Positions 17,115 to 26,908 of a stretch of 64,000 bases of DNA are shown here, piece by piece. Below the pieces are notes generated by a model that worked only from the letters and a program-made list of their open reading frames with translations, had not been told where the DNA came from and searched no databases. The DNA comes from Hyphomicrobiaceae bacterium (lineage in GTDB: Bacteria > Pseudomonadota > Alphaproteobacteria > Rhizobiales > Hyphomicrobiaceae), in the NCBI GenBank assembly GCA_025359185.1, contig JANYHF010000007.1, positions 1-64,000 on the forward strand. The letters are read 5' to 3'. Each line of letters opens with the position of its first letter. Positions within the stretch are counted from its first letter, which is position 1. Both the position numbers and the translations under genes were made by a program.

Positions 17115-17903
17115 ATGCCGCGTCTTGCCGCAAATTTGACCATGATGTTCACCGAGTGGAGCTTTCTCGATCGCTTTGCTGCGGCTGCCGATGCCGACTT
17201 CGACGCTGTCGAATTCCTGTTCCCTTATGAGTATCCCGCTGCCGAAATCGCCGGGCGGCTCCAGCGGCATGGCTTGAAGCAGGTCTTGTTCAATCTACCG
17301 CCAGGCCATTGGGCGGCCGGTGAGCGCGGCTTGGCGGCCTTACCCGAGCGCCGCGACGAATTTTGCGCCTCGGTCGCAACGGCGCTGTCCTATGCGCAGG
17401 ATTTAGGTGTTGAACGGCTTCACCTGATGAGCGGCCTTGCCGATCGCGCAAACGCGGCGGCGCTGGCCGCCTATCGCGATGCTGTCAGCTTTGCTTGTGC
17501 TGCGGCGGCCAAACATCAGATTACGATTGTGATCGAACCTATCAATGGCCGCGATATGCCAGGCTATTTCCTCAATAGTTTTGATTTTGCTGTCGAAATT
17601 ATTCGGGACATTGGCGCGCCAAACTTGAAGCTGCAATACGATATTTACCACCGCCAAATCCTGCACGGCGACGTCATGAAAAGCCTGGAGGCGCTGATGC
17701 CTCTGATCGGCCACGTGCAAATCGCCGCCGTACCTTTGCGGCACGAACCGTTCAGCGGCGAACTTGATGATGGGCGTGTGCTTGGACACCTCGATGCCCT
17801 GGATTATGGCGGCTATGTCGGCCTCGAATACCGGCCCGCCAAGGGCACATTAGCTGGCCTGTCTTGGCGCGACAGACTTAAAAGCGCTCAGCCCGGTTCA
17901 TAA
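17115..17903 (+). CDS. otnI: 2-oxo-tetronate isomerase (hydroxypyruvate isomerase family)
   Basis: A 262-residue TIM-barrel isomerase of the Hyi/OtnI type. PRLAANLTMMFTEWSFLDRFAAAA is the family N-terminus, VIEPINGRDMPGYFL holds the metal-binding Glu, and LQYDIYHRQILHGD and GLEYRPAKGT complete the site. It interconverts 2-oxo- and 3-oxo-tetronate between LtnD and OtnK. It is the second gene of the plus-strand operon and ends just before a shared terminator. Confidence 0.88.
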   Translation: MPRLAANLTMMFTEWSFLDRFAAAADADFDAVEFLFPYEYPAAEIAGRLQRHGLKQVLFNLPPGHWAAGERGLAALPERRDEFCASVATALSYAQDLGVERLHLMSGLADRANAAALAAYRDAVSFACAAAAKHQITIVIEPINGRDMPGYFLNSFDFAVEIIRDIGAPNLKLQYDIYHRQILHGDVMKSLEALMPLIGHVQIAAVPLRHEPFSGELDDGRVLGHLDALDYGGYVGLEYRPAKGTLAGLSWRDRLKSAQPGS

Positions 17904-17904
17904 A

Positions 17905-17931
17905 AAGCGCCCAGAGTCAGTCCGGGCGCTT
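17905..17931. terminator. Bidirectional hairpin terminator
   Basis: AAGCGCCC (17905-17912) pairs with GGGCGCTT (17924-17931). Read on the minus strand the stem runs into TTTTT, so it terminates the epimerase-like gene that ends at 17960. On the plus strand it follows otnI directly but lacks a T tract. Confidence 0.65.
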
Positions 17932-17959
17932 GCGTATCCTGCCGGCAAAGCCCAGCGGC

Positions 17960-18850
17960 TTATTTTACATATTGGCGCCAATTGTGCGCCTCTTTGAAGC
18001 CGAGAACCTCACGTGCTTTCCGGTTGGAGAGCGGGGCTTCAAATTCGCCCATCTTGCGGGTAATCCTGGTATTGGGACACGCCTTGGCGAGGAACGGCGC
18101 AGTCGGCTCATTGAGCGTAACTGTGTCGTTGACCGCGTTGAAGACCTGATAGCCGAGGCCATCCTTCTGCAAGCACAGATGGACGATTTCGCCCAGATCG
18201 CGCGCATCGATGTAGCTCCAGGCGTTGCGTTTGCGCGACATGGGCTTAGCAATAAAGCCCGGGAACATGGCATATTCATTGGGCTCGATGACATTGCCGA
18301 TCCGCAATGCATAAATGTCGGCACGGTAACGCATGGCAAAGGCGCGGGCCGTCTTTTCGTTGACGACCTTGGACAGGCCATAGGAATCCATCGGGTCGGA
18401 GTCGTAATCCTCTTCGAGTGGAAAGCTGTGATAGTCTTTGTCGCCTTCGGCAAAACAAACGCCATAGGTTGTTTCGCTCGAAGCAATGATCACCTTGCGC
18501 ACGCCCAACTTCATGGCGGCTTCGATCACATTGTACGTACTGACGACGTTGGCCGTGAAGGTGACATTGTCAGGTTCAATCAGTACACGTGGTATAGCGG
18601 CGAAATGGACTACGGCATCTGGCGCGCTGGGTGCCTTGCCTTGGTCGTAACCCTCAAAGCCGAAATGCGATGTCAAAGCATTGAAGGCTTGTCCGCTGTC
18701 GGTGAGGTCAGCAATGATCGTATTCACGCCGGACAGATTGAGCGGTTTCAGGTCAACATTCAGGATGGAATAGCCTTTGGACAGAAGATGCGGTACGGAG
18801 TGGCGTCCCGCTTTGCCAGTGCCGCCTGTGAAAACGATGCGTTTGGTCAT
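17960..18850 (-). CDS. NAD-dependent epimerase/dehydratase family protein
   Basis: A 296-residue extended SDR protein. [10 protein letters not shown] is the cofactor loop, VVHFAAIPR follows, Ser is in ASSETTYG, and the catalytic pair is YGLSK. The start at 18850 has GGAGACCACC upstream. It is adjacent to the threonate genes but separated by a terminator, so any role in acid-sugar metabolism is inference. Family members include sugar epimerases and uronate or erythronate dehydrogenases. The first 40 bases upstream run into the remnant of a 2-oxoacid dehydrogenase gene, so its promoter may have been replaced. Confidence 0.8.
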   Translation of the reverse strand: MTKRIVFTGGTGKAGRHSVPHLLSKGYSILNVDLKPLNLSGVNTIIADLTDSGQAFNALTSHFGFEGYDQGKAPSAPDAVVHFAAIPRVLIEPDNVTFTANVVSTYNVIEAAMKLGVRKVIIASSETTYGVCFAEGDKDYHSFPLEEDYDSDPMDSYGLSKVVNEKTARAFAMRYRADIYALRIGNVIEPNEYAMFPGFIAKPMSRKRNAWSYIDARDLGEIVHLCLQKDGLGYQVFNAVNDTVTLNEPTAPFLAKACPNTRITRKMGEFEAPLSNRKAREVLGFKEAHNWRQYVK

Positions 18851-18889
18851 GGTGGTCTCCATCTTTCTTGATAAACAAATCCAAAGTCA

Positions 18890-19412
18890 GCAGCAACCCC
18901 TTGGCGTCATGCGGCGTGGACGGCTGAACGACTTTCAGGCCCGGCACGTGGCCGAACCTGGCTTCGAGGCTTTGGCTGTGCTGGGCAGCAGCGCCCGCGC
19001 CGGTGCCGGCGGGAAAACGCATCACCACCGACACCGCACGGCCAAGCATGTAGCGGATCTTGGCCGCCTGGTTGACGAACTGCTCCATAGCGAGCGTGGC
19101 GAAGTCGGAGAATTGGAATTCGTAGATGGGTCTCAGGCCGGTGAGGGCCGCGCCAACGGCAACGCCCGCGCCGCCGAGTTTGGCGATCGGGGTGTCTATC
19201 ACGCGGTCGGCGCCGTATTTGTGCACGAGGTCGTCCGTAACCTGGAAGGCGCCGCCATAGACGCCAATTTCCTCGCCCATCAGGATCACGCGCTCGTCCG
19301 TGGAGAGAGCGATATCGAGGGCCTCGCGGATGCCCGCCATGTTCAGCGACTCGTGGAACGAGCCTTCATTGTTGGCGCCATCGCCAAAGAAGCAAACGAC
19401 AACCGCGCCCGT
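18890..19412 (-). pseudogene. Chimeric remnant of 2-oxoacid dehydrogenase E1-alpha and E1-beta
   Basis: On the minus strand the reading frame opens with an E1-alpha piece, [22 protein letters not shown] (the thiamine diphosphate GDG motif; 19338-19412). It passes without a break into the N-terminal half of an E1-beta subunit from [20 protein letters not shown] through [14 protein letters not shown], where similarity stops near 18891. Everything between the E1-alpha motif and the E1-beta start is deleted. Closest in kind are pyruvate or acetoin dehydrogenase E1 components. It has no start codon of its own and is not functional. Confidence 0.8.
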
Positions 19413-19610
19413 TTACAGCCGCTTGGCGGACCACGCCGCTCCGATCGCAACTTTGATCTCGGCAGTCTGCCGCAAGTCTGTGCGACTTGTGGCAACCGAA
19501 GAATTGTACTCTTCCAGAGAGCCCATCTGGCGCAGGCCGAATAACGCCGCACCGGCCCCGGCGAGCACCACGGCACCGCCGCCAACAACGATGCCTCGCC
19601 TGTCGATCAT
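19413..19610 (-). pseudogene. N-terminal fragment of an Acg-like nitroreductase
   Basis: A 65-codon frame begins MIDRRGIVVGGGAVVLAGAG, a Tat-like or membrane-anchor leader seen on Acg-type nitroreductases. It continues into the family's LEEYNSSV and EIK segments before ending in unrelated residues and a TAA at 19413-19415. Functional members run to more than 300 residues with the flavin-binding domain, all of which is missing. It abuts the E1 remnant in the same frame, which points to a deletion join. Confidence 0.6.
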
Positions 19611-19727
19611 ATTTCACCGCGCTTATTTGCCTTCAGCGACCAAGGCGTGGCTATTTTAAGCTCGGTTGTGTCCGATGTTGTGGCCCGAGAACGTATCCCT
19701 TGCTATCTCGCCATGGGGTGGTCAGTC

Positions 19728-19741
19728 TTGATCCAGATCAA
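19728..19741. promoter_or_regulatory. FNR/FixK box, perfect (copy 1)
   Basis: TTGATCCAGATCAA matches the consensus TTGAT-N4-ATCAA exactly. It is followed 14 bases later by a second perfect box. The exporter operon begins at 19850, so this pair is well placed to switch the exporter, and possibly the arc genes behind it, on under low oxygen. Confidence 0.75.
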
Positions 19742-19755
19742 GCCCTCTGGACGCC

Positions 19756-19769
19756 TTGATCCCGATCAA
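19756..19769. promoter_or_regulatory. FNR/FixK box, perfect (copy 2)
   Basis: TTGATCCCGATCAA is the second exact match, centred 28 bases after the first. It lies 80 bases ahead of the ATG at 19850, leaving room for a promoter in which the box occupies about -41. Confidence 0.75.
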
Positions 19770-19849
19770 TGCGTCATTCGGACCGTTTGCCAATTATCGC
19801 CTTTGGCTACTGCCGCTCGAACGGCTGGACGAAAGGACGACTCCTAGGC

Positions 19850-21127
19850 ATGGCTACCCAAGTTCCGGCCGTACAAGCCGCGCAACTGCCATCTTCCAAC
19901 CGACTCGCGACTCAGGCGATCGGCCGGTTGCGGAGCAAGTTGTGGTGGATCGTGGGTATCGTTGGCGCAGCCGCGCTGGTGGGATATTTCGCGCCGTCCT
20001 ATCTGTTCGGACCGATCGTTCCCGTATCAGCCGTGACGCGCCAGGACATCGTGCAAACCGTCGTCGCCAGCGGCCAGGTCCAGACGCCGTTTCGCATTTC
20101 GGTCAGTAGTCAGATTACGGGCAGCGTCGTTGATGTACCGGCGGCCGAGGGTCAGCAGGTCAAGGCTGGCGAACTGCTCATTCAACTGAGCTATGATGAG
20201 GCTCAAGCTGCCGTGGGATTGGCTGAAGGGTCAGCGGCTCAGGCCCGTGCCAAACTCAACCAATTGACCGGGGTAGCTGCACGTTCTGCGGCTGAGACCC
20301 TGCGGCAGGCGCGTGCGACGGCCCTCAATGCGCGAAAGACGTATGAACGAGCCGCGACATTGAGGAACAAGGGCTTCGGCACCATGCCGGTGCTTGACCA
20401 GGCCCGTCAAGCTCTCGATGTGGCAGAGTCTCAAGTCAGCGCGGCAGAAGTGCAGGCTGCAACGAACAAGCCCGGCGGCGCGGACTATCTTGTGGCCGAG
20501 ACGCAACTGGCTCAAGCCGAAGCAAGCCTTCAATCTGCCAGAGTACGCCAGACCTACACGGCCATCCGGGCACCGCGTGACGGGTTGTTGATCGCGGTCA
20601 GTGTCCAGAAGGGTGACGTGGTTCAACCAGGCAAGACGCTGATGTCGCTGTCACCGGCCGGGGAGACCCAACTGCTGGTCCGTATCGACGAACAGAACCT
20701 CAGCCTCCTGCATATCGGGGAACCTGCAACTGCTTCGGCGGATGCGTTTCCCAAGCGGACCTTCCCTGCGGTCGTCACCTACATCACGCCCGCCATCGAT
20801 CCGGTGCGAGGCTCAGTGGATGTCAAACTGACTGTGGCAAACCCGCCCGACTATTTGCGTCAGGATATGACGGTCTCTATCGAGATCGAAGTCGCCCGGC
20901 ATACAAATGCGATCGTGGTCGCCAACACCACACTGCATGATTTGCGCAGTGCCAAGCCCTGGGTGTCTGTCGTTGCCGATGGCAAGGCGCAGCACCGCGA
21001 CGTGACCATTGGTGCCGTCGGCGACACAACAGTCGAGATCCTCACGGGGCTGACGGTTGGCGATCAGGTTGTCGCCGGTCCGGCTGTGCTCACAGACGGT
21101 CAACGGGTCCGGATGAGCGGCGGATGA
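19850..21127 (+). CDS. HlyD/MacA-type periplasmic adaptor subunit
   Basis: A 425-residue membrane-fusion protein with one N-terminal transmembrane segment (WWIVGIVGAAALVGYFA). A split biotinyl-lipoyl domain follows (GSVVDVPAAEGQQVKAGELLIQL and RAPRDGLLIAVSVQKGDVVQPGKTL), with a coiled-coil hairpin between the halves. The start at 19850 (MATQVPAV) is preferred to an upstream ATG because the extra residues show no leader character. Its stop overlaps the permease start (ATGA). It bridges the inner-membrane ABC exporter to the outer membrane; the cargo is unknown. Confidence 0.85.
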   Translation: MATQVPAVQAAQLPSSNRLATQAIGRLRSKLWWIVGIVGAAALVGYFAPSYLFGPIVPVSAVTRQDIVQTVVASGQVQTPFRISVSSQITGSVVDVPAAEGQQVKAGELLIQLSYDEAQAAVGLAEGSAAQARAKLNQLTGVAARSAAETLRQARATALNARKTYERAATLRNKGFGTMPVLDQARQALDVAESQVSAAEVQAATNKPGGADYLVAETQLAQAEASLQSARVRQTYTAIRAPRDGLLIAVSVQKGDVVQPGKTLMSLSPAGETQLLVRIDEQNLSLLHIGEPATASADAFPKRTFPAVVTYITPAIDPVRGSVDVKLTVANPPDYLRQDMTVSIEIEVARHTNAIVVANTTLHDLRSAKPWVSVVADGKAQHRDVTIGAVGDTTVEILTGLTVGDQVVAGPAVLTDGQRVRMSGG

Positions 21128-22350
21128 ACAGCAACATCCCCTTTGAGGTGACGGCGGCCGTCCGCTTCCTGCGCGAGGGCATCTTGCAAACACTCTTGAT
21201 CGTCGTCGGGGTGGCTGTGGGCGTCAGCGTCATCGTCTTCATGTCGGCGCTGATCAATAGCTTGCAAAGCAACCTCATGGCACGCGTCCTCAGCGGCCAG
21301 GCGCAAATTGTTCTGTCGCCGCCGAAACAATCGGCAAGACCGATGTTGCAATTGGGCCCAAACAGCGTCGTCCGGGTTGTGCAGACGAGAGTTCAGCAGC
21401 AAACCTCAATTGATCAGTGGATCAAGCTGCGGACCATTCTCAGTCAGATGCCCGAAATCAACGCTGTGTCGCCGATGGCGTCAGGCGCCGCACTGATTAC
21501 CCGCGGTAGCGCTACACGATCGATCAGCCTCTTAGGGATCGACCCCGATAACTACTACCGTATCGTGAATATTCCAGCCGACATGGTCGAAGGCACATCG
21601 CGCATCAGCGGACAGGACGCGCTGATCGGCAAAGATCTGGCCGAGGATATTGGACTGAGAACGGGCGACAAACTTCATGTCAGCAATGCCTCAGGTACCA
21701 ACCGTACTCTGACGATTTCTGGCATCTTTGATCTCGGCAACAAAGGCGCAAACCTGCGCAATGTCATCGTAACGCTGAACACCGCGCAAGGGCTGGTCGA
21801 TCTTGTGGGCGGCGTCTCAAGCATCGATGTCAATCTCAATGACGCTTACGCAGCCGATGCCGTCGCCGATAGGATCGTGAGCGCCCACGCCGTCAAGGCG
21901 GACAGTTGGATCAAGACCAACGCACAGTTCTTCACGGCCATGAATGCGCAGACCATTTCCATGACCACCATACGTCTTTCAGTCGCCCTGTCTGTGGCGC
22001 TCGGTATTGCCAGTGTCTTGGTCGTTTCGGTAGTGCAGCGAACCAAGGAGATCGGTATCTTGCGGGCGATGGGTGCATCGCAAGGGCAAGTCCTGCGGCT
22101 GTTCCTCGTGCAAGGCGGCATCGTCGGGTTGCTGGGGTCGATCGGCGGCGTGCTGCTGGCGCGGCTCATGCTTGTGTTTTGGGTGTTGCTCGCCCGCAAT
22201 CCCGACGGAACGAACTTCTTTGCGATTGACATCACGCCGGCGATCTATGCCTGGACAGCCGTGCTGGCAACCGCCGCTGGAATCCTCGCGGCTGCCGTGC
22301 CCGCCATCAATGCCGCAAGGCTCGATCCGGTGGTGGCCATCCGTGGCTGA
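21124..22350 (+). CDS. MacB/FtsX-type ABC transporter permease
   Basis: A 408-residue permease with one N-terminal transmembrane helix, a large periplasmic domain (MacB core), and three C-terminal helices containing [20 protein letters not shown], the FtsX-family coupling segment. Together with the adaptor and ATPase it forms a MacAB- or DevBCA-like exporter. The ATPase gene overlaps its last eight bases. Confidence 0.87.
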   Translation: MNSNIPFEVTAAVRFLREGILQTLLIVVGVAVGVSVIVFMSALINSLQSNLMARVLSGQAQIVLSPPKQSARPMLQLGPNSVVRVVQTRVQQQTSIDQWIKLRTILSQMPEINAVSPMASGAALITRGSATRSISLLGIDPDNYYRIVNIPADMVEGTSRISGQDALIGKDLAEDIGLRTGDKLHVSNASGTNRTLTISGIFDLGNKGANLRNVIVTLNTAQGLVDLVGGVSSIDVNLNDAYAADAVADRIVSAHAVKADSWIKTNAQFFTAMNAQTISMTTIRLSVALSVALGIASVLVVSVVQRTKEIGILRAMGASQGQVLRLFLVQGGIVGLLGSIGGVLLARLMLVFWVLLARNPDGTNFFAIDITPAIYAWTAVLATAAGILAAAVPAINAARLDPVVAIRG

Positions 22351-23032
22351 CCAGGTCCTCAACCTCAAGGACATCCGCAAAGCCTACAATATCGACACGG
22401 AGGTCGAGACCGAGATCTTGCACGGTATCGATTTGAACCTCAACAAAGGCGAATTCTGTGCCCTCATCGGCCCATCAGGTTCGGGTAAGAGCACGCTACT
22501 GAACATCATTGGGCTGCTGGATCGGCCCACATCGGGAACACTCGCTATCGAGGGCCGTGACACCGGTGCGCTGAACGACACCGAATTGACCAAGCTGCGG
22601 GGCCAGCGGATCGGCTTCGTGTTTCAGTATCATCACTTGATTGCAGCGTTCACGGCGCTGGAAAACGTGATGATGCCGATGCTCGTGCAACGCGGGTTTG
22701 CCGACGCGGCGATGCAGCAGCGCGCCGAGTATTTGCTGGCCCAGGTCGGGTTGACCAAATGGCAGAACAACAGCTCGCAGAACATGTCCGGCGGCCAGCA
22801 GCAGCGTGTGGCTATTGCGCGGGCGCTGGCAGTGAACCCTGCGCTGGTGCTGGCCGATGAGCCAACCGGCAATCTCGACACCAAGTCCGCCGAAACCGCG
22901 TTCGACCTAATGCGCGAGGTCAACACGACCAATGGCACGACGTTCCTGATCGTCACCCACAATATGAGCCTCGCGAAACGATGTGATCGCACCATCGAGG
23001 TGATCGACGGCGCGATTCACGGCGCGGTTTGA
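22343..23032 (+). CDS. LolD/MacB-type ABC transporter ATPase
   Basis: A 229-residue ATPase. Walker A is GPSGSGKST, the signature is [15 protein letters not shown], and Walker B is [11 protein letters not shown], the LolD/MacB group form. The start is a GTG at 22343 overlapping the permease stop by eight bases; this gives the usual length, whereas longer frames extend into the permease gene. It powers the exporter made with the two preceding genes. Confidence 0.87.
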   Translation: MADQVLNLKDIRKAYNIDTEVETEILHGIDLNLNKGEFCALIGPSGSGKSTLLNIIGLLDRPTSGTLAIEGRDTGALNDTELTKLRGQRIGFVFQYHHLIAAFTALENVMMPMLVQRGFADAAMQQRAEYLLAQVGLTKWQNNSSQNMSGGQQQRVAIARALAVNPALVLADEPTGNLDTKSAETAFDLMREVNTTNGTTFLIVTHNMSLAKRCDRTIEVIDGAIHGAV

Positions 23033-23118
23033 TTTGGCTCAAGGCGCGAGCATCGGGCGAGGTGTTCGCTCCTCGACAGAAACGGCCGTTGCCGGTCATG
23101 CACCAACAGGAGCCCCCC

Positions 23119-24618
23119 ATGTCGAGCATCAATACCTCCCTCCCGGTATCGGCGGCTCGATCGGCCGTGGTCCCGAGCCGTAAGCTTGGCGTCGGTCTTC
23201 TCACGGCCTTGGTTGTCGGATCGATGGTCGGCTCCGGAGTGTTCAGCCTACCCCAGAATATGGCCGCGGGTGCCGGCGCAACGGCGATCACCATCGGCTG
23301 GGCCATCACTGGACTGGGCATGATCGCCCTGGCTTTGGTGTTCCAGGGCCTTGCTGTCCGCGTGCCAGCACTCGACTCGGGCCCCTATGCCTACGCCAAG
23401 GCCGGTTTCGGCGACTTTGTCGGCTTCAACAGCGCCTGGGGCTATTGGCTGTCGGCCTGGATCGGCAATGTCTCCTATGTCGTGATATTGTTCAGCGCAC
23501 TATCCTATTTCTACCCAGCCTTTGGCGACGGTAACACTTGGCAGGCCATTGTCGCGGCATCCGTCGTGGTGTGGACCGTGCATGTCCTCGCGCTCAACGG
23601 CGTGCGTGAAGCCGCCATCGTCAACGCGGTGACCACGATCGCCAAGGTCGCACCGATCCTGCTGTTCATTGGCCTTGTCATCGCAGCCTTCAAAATGGCG
23701 ATGTTTTCGGGCGTGGAGGTGCCAACTGTGACAACGGGAGCTACCGCACCGACGGCGGGCCCCTCCCTCGGAAGTCTGTTCGAACAAGTCAAAAGCACGA
23801 TGCTGGTGACGCTTTGGGCCTTCATCGGTATCGAAGGAGCAAGCGTCGTCTCGGCCAGAGCCTCCAACCGGAGGGATGTTGGTACGGCGACAATCACTGG
23901 ACTGCTTGTCTGCCTCGCGCTCTATGTGTCCGTATCGCTCCTCTCTTTGGGCATCCTGCCCCGGGCTACACTCGCCGCGCTTAAGAACCCGTCGATGGCC
24001 GGCGTTCTGGAAACGGCCGCAGGCCCCTGGGGCGCAGGCTTCATCAACGCCGCCGTCGTGATTTCAGTGCTGGGCGCCTATCTCAGCTGGACGTTGCTGG
24101 CCGCCGAAGTGCCGTTCGTCGCGGCCAAGGACGGCACGATGCCCAAGGCCTTCGCCACCAGCAATGCCGCCGGATCGCCCACCATGTCGCTCTGGATCAC
24201 AAACGGCTTTGTACAGTTGGTCTTGATCGCCACGTTCTATGCGTCGGCCACCTACAACGCGCTGTTCTTGATCGCCTCGGCAGCAATCATGGTGCCCTAC
24301 GTCCTATCTGGCGGTTATGCGCTCAAACTGGCGCTGACGGGCGAGGGCTACAATACCGGCGAGAACCGGACGCGCGACATCATCATCGGCCTGGTCGCGA
24401 CCACCTACGGTGTTTGGCTGCTCTATGCCGCCGGATTCAAGTACTTGTTCCTGTGCGCTATTCTCTACGCGATCGGCATACTCGTTCACCTATGGGTCCG
24501 CTCGGAGCGCGGTGAGAAGGCCTTTAATAACAGCATGGAATTAGCGCTGGCCGTGGCACTTGCAGTCGCAGGCCTCGCGGCGGCCTATCTCCTATGGACC
24601 GGTGGACTGACGACTTGA
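23119..24618 (+). CDS. arcD: Arginine/ornithine antiporter-type APC transporter
   Basis: A 499-residue APC-superfamily transporter with about thirteen hydrophobic segments and the basic amino acid antiporter signature GSMVGSGVFSLPQNM at the first helix, then GPYAYAKAGFG. The start at 23119 (MSSINTS) follows AGGAG. It lies directly ahead of arcA, arcB and arcC, which supports exchange of arginine for ornithine. It is 86 bases behind the exporter ATPase gene, so co-transcription with the exporter is possible. Confidence 0.88.
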   Translation: MSSINTSLPVSAARSAVVPSRKLGVGLLTALVVGSMVGSGVFSLPQNMAAGAGATAITIGWAITGLGMIALALVFQGLAVRVPALDSGPYAYAKAGFGDFVGFNSAWGYWLSAWIGNVSYVVILFSALSYFYPAFGDGNTWQAIVAASVVVWTVHVLALNGVREAAIVNAVTTIAKVAPILLFIGLVIAAFKMAMFSGVEVPTVTTGATAPTAGPSLGSLFEQVKSTMLVTLWAFIGIEGASVVSARASNRRDVGTATITGLLVCLALYVSVSLLSLGILPRATLAALKNPSMAGVLETAAGPWGAGFINAAVVISVLGAYLSWTLLAAEVPFVAAKDGTMPKAFATSNAAGSPTMSLWITNGFVQLVLIATFYASATYNALFLIASAAIMVPYVLSGGYALKLALTGEGYNTGENRTRDIIIGLVATTYGVWLLYAAGFKYLFLCAILYAIGILVHLWVRSERGEKAFNNSMELALAVALAVAGLAAAYLLWTGGLTT

Positions 24619-24657
24619 CGTGTACGCTTCAGTTCTTTGCTAAAACAGGAACTCATC

Positions 24658-25881
24658 ATGACCGATTTGGGCGTACATTCAGAAGCCGGCAAGCTGCGCG
24701 GCGTCATCGTGCATCGGCCCGATCTCGCTCTGCAGCGGTTGACGCCAGCGAACTGCCACGAACTCTTGTTTGACGATGTCTTGTGGGTCCGCAAGGCGCA
24801 GGAAGAACACGACGGTTTCGTTGCAATCCTGCGGTCGCGCGGCACCGAGGTTCTGCTGTTCAATGAGTTGCTGGCCGAAACACTCGCGCTGCCCGAAGCC
24901 AAGGCCTGGCTGCTTGATCGCCGCGTCAATGACGGCACTGCGGGTGTGTTCCTGAAACCGCAGTTGCGCGCCTGGTTGGACACTTTGCCGCCCGCTGCGA
25001 TTGCCACCTACATGACCGGCGGCATCGTGCGCGAAGATCTGCCGTTCGACCCAACGGGGCTGCTTGGCCATATGCTGGGAGCGGGCGAATTCGTGCTACC
25101 GCCGTTGCCCAATCAGCTGTTCACGCGCGATACCGCGGCCTGGCTCTATGGCGGTGTCACGCTCAACCCGATGCACTGGCAGGCAAGGCAGGACGAGACG
25201 GCCAACGTCGCCTGCGTCTACAAGTTCCATCCTCGCTTCACCAAAGCGAAATTCCAGGTCTGGTACGGCGATGTTGACGTCATGCACGGACGCGCCACGC
25301 TCGAAGGCGGCGATCTCATGGCGGTGGGGCGCGGCACCGTGCTGGTGGGTATGGGTGAGCGCACCACGTCGCAAGGCGTTGGCGCCCTTGCCCGCGGATT
25401 GTTCGACAAAGGCGGCGCCGAATGCCTGATCGTTGCGCAATTCCCACCCGACCGCAGCGCCATGCATCTCGATACGGTGTTCACGTTCTGCGACCGCGAT
25501 CTCGTGACAGTCTACCCAAAGGTTGTGGATGCCATTCGTACCGTGACCGTCCGTCCAGGCCGCAATAGGCACACGCTGGATGTGCGCGAAGAGAGACGCC
25601 CCTTCCTCGATGTCGTGGCCGAGGCCATCGGCGTCTACAAGTTGCGCGTGGTGCCCACCGGCGGTGACGCCTACGAGGCGGAACGCGAGCAATGGGACGA
25701 CGGTAATAACGTGCTCGCGCTCGCGCCTGGCGTCGTCGTTGGCTACGACCGCAATGTGGACACCAATACCAAGTTACGCGCGGCCGGAGTTGAGGTCCTG
25801 GAAGTTGAGGGCGCCGAGCTCTCGCGCGGACGCGGCGGCGGCCATTGCATGAGCTGCCCGATCGCGCGCGACGCCACCTGA
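24658..25881 (+). CDS. arcA: Arginine deiminase
   Basis: A 407-residue enzyme that hydrolyses arginine to citrulline and ammonia. [19 protein letters not shown] is the family N-terminus, FTRDTAAW and LEGGDLM form active-site loops, [10 protein letters not shown] carries the catalytic His, and the nucleophile is Cys397 in GGHCMSCP. The start at 24658 (MTDLGVHS) has ACAGGAA upstream. It is the first enzyme of the fermentative arginine pathway. Its end nearly abuts arcB (20-bp gap). Confidence 0.95.
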   Translation: MTDLGVHSEAGKLRGVIVHRPDLALQRLTPANCHELLFDDVLWVRKAQEEHDGFVAILRSRGTEVLLFNELLAETLALPEAKAWLLDRRVNDGTAGVFLKPQLRAWLDTLPPAAIATYMTGGIVREDLPFDPTGLLGHMLGAGEFVLPPLPNQLFTRDTAAWLYGGVTLNPMHWQARQDETANVACVYKFHPRFTKAKFQVWYGDVDVMHGRATLEGGDLMAVGRGTVLVGMGERTTSQGVGALARGLFDKGGAECLIVAQFPPDRSAMHLDTVFTFCDRDLVTVYPKVVDAIRTVTVRPGRNRHTLDVREERRPFLDVVAEAIGVYKLRVVPTGGDAYEAEREQWDDGNNVLALAPGVVVGYDRNVDTNTKLRAAGVEVLEVEGAELSRGRGGGHCMSCPIARDAT

Positions 25882-25901
25882 CCCCATCGCTGGAGCCTAT
25901 G

Positions 25902-26903
25902 ATGACCATTGCCCTCAAAGGCCGCTCGCTCCTGAGCCTTGAAGATATGTCTCCCGAAGAGATCCGCTATCTGTTGACTCTGGCGGTTGAGCTCCGGGCA
26001 GAAAAGCGCGCCGGCACCGAAAAGCGGCGGCTGACCGGCAAATCCATCGCGCTGATTTTCGAAAAGGACTCCACCCGTACAAGGACCAGTTTCGAGGTCG
26101 CCGCCTATGATCAAGGCGCCCACGTTACATATCTGGGGCCAACAGGTTCCCAGCTGGGCAAGAAGGAAAGCGTAAAGGACACAGCGCGTGTCCTTGGCCG
26201 GATCTATGACGCCATCGAGTTCCGGGGCTCGCAGCAACACCATGTCGAGATCCTGGCGCAGTTCTCAGGCAAGCCCGTCTATAACGGCCTCACTGACGAG
26301 GCGCATCCGACGCAAGTGCTGGCTGACTTCATGACGATACAGGCTCACACGAGTGCCCAACCACACGAGACGGCGCTCGTTTTCATGGGAGACACGCACA
26401 ATAATGTCGCGCGGTCGCTGGCCGATGGCGCCATGAAACTCGGGGCAGACATGCGGCTTTGCGGTCCAAAGTCGCTCTGGCCCGATACAGCGACACTCGA
26501 ACGCTGGCGAGGCATTGGCCTTGAAACCGGGGGCCGGCTTATGGTCAGTGACGACGTCAATGTTGCGGTGAAGGGTGCCGATTTTGTCTATACGGACGTT
26601 TGGCTGTCGATGGGTGAGCCCACGGAGCAATGGGCCGAACGGATCAAGCTGCTGAGCCCCTATCGCGTCACCAGCGAATTGATGCGGACGACGGGACGGC
26701 CAAACGCCAAGTTCCTGCATTGCCTGCCGGCCTTCCACAATCTTGAGACGGGAGTCGGCGCCGAGATCGGCAAGCAATTCGGTATCGATTGCATGGAAGT
26801 CACTGACGAGGTGTTCGAGAGCGGCGCCTCCATTGTCTTTGACCAATCGGAGAACCGTATGCATACGATCAAGGCGCTTCTCATAGCCACATTGGGAGGC
26901 TGA
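25902..26903 (+). CDS. arcB: Catabolic ornithine carbamoyltransferase
   Basis: A 333-residue enzyme. The carbamoyl phosphate loop is STRTR at 57-61, HPTQVLADF follows, and HCLP at 273-276 with [10 protein letters not shown] completes the site. In the arginine deiminase pathway it runs in the phosphorolytic direction, splitting citrulline to ornithine and carbamoyl phosphate. Two adjacent ATGs (25899 and 25902) are possible; the second is better spaced from GGAG. Position between arcA and arcC supports the catabolic role. Confidence 0.93.
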   Translation: MTIALKGRSLLSLEDMSPEEIRYLLTLAVELRAEKRAGTEKRRLTGKSIALIFEKDSTRTRTSFEVAAYDQGAHVTYLGPTGSQLGKKESVKDTARVLGRIYDAIEFRGSQQHHVEILAQFSGKPVYNGLTDEAHPTQVLADFMTIQAHTSAQPHETALVFMGDTHNNVARSLADGAMKLGADMRLCGPKSLWPDTATLERWRGIGLETGGRLMVSDDVNVAVKGADFVYTDVWLSMGEPTEQWAERIKLLSPYRVTSELMRTTGRPNAKFLHCLPAFHNLETGVGAEIGKQFGIDCMEVTDEVFESGASIVFDQSENRMHTIKALLIATLGG

Positions 26904-26908
26904 GCACC

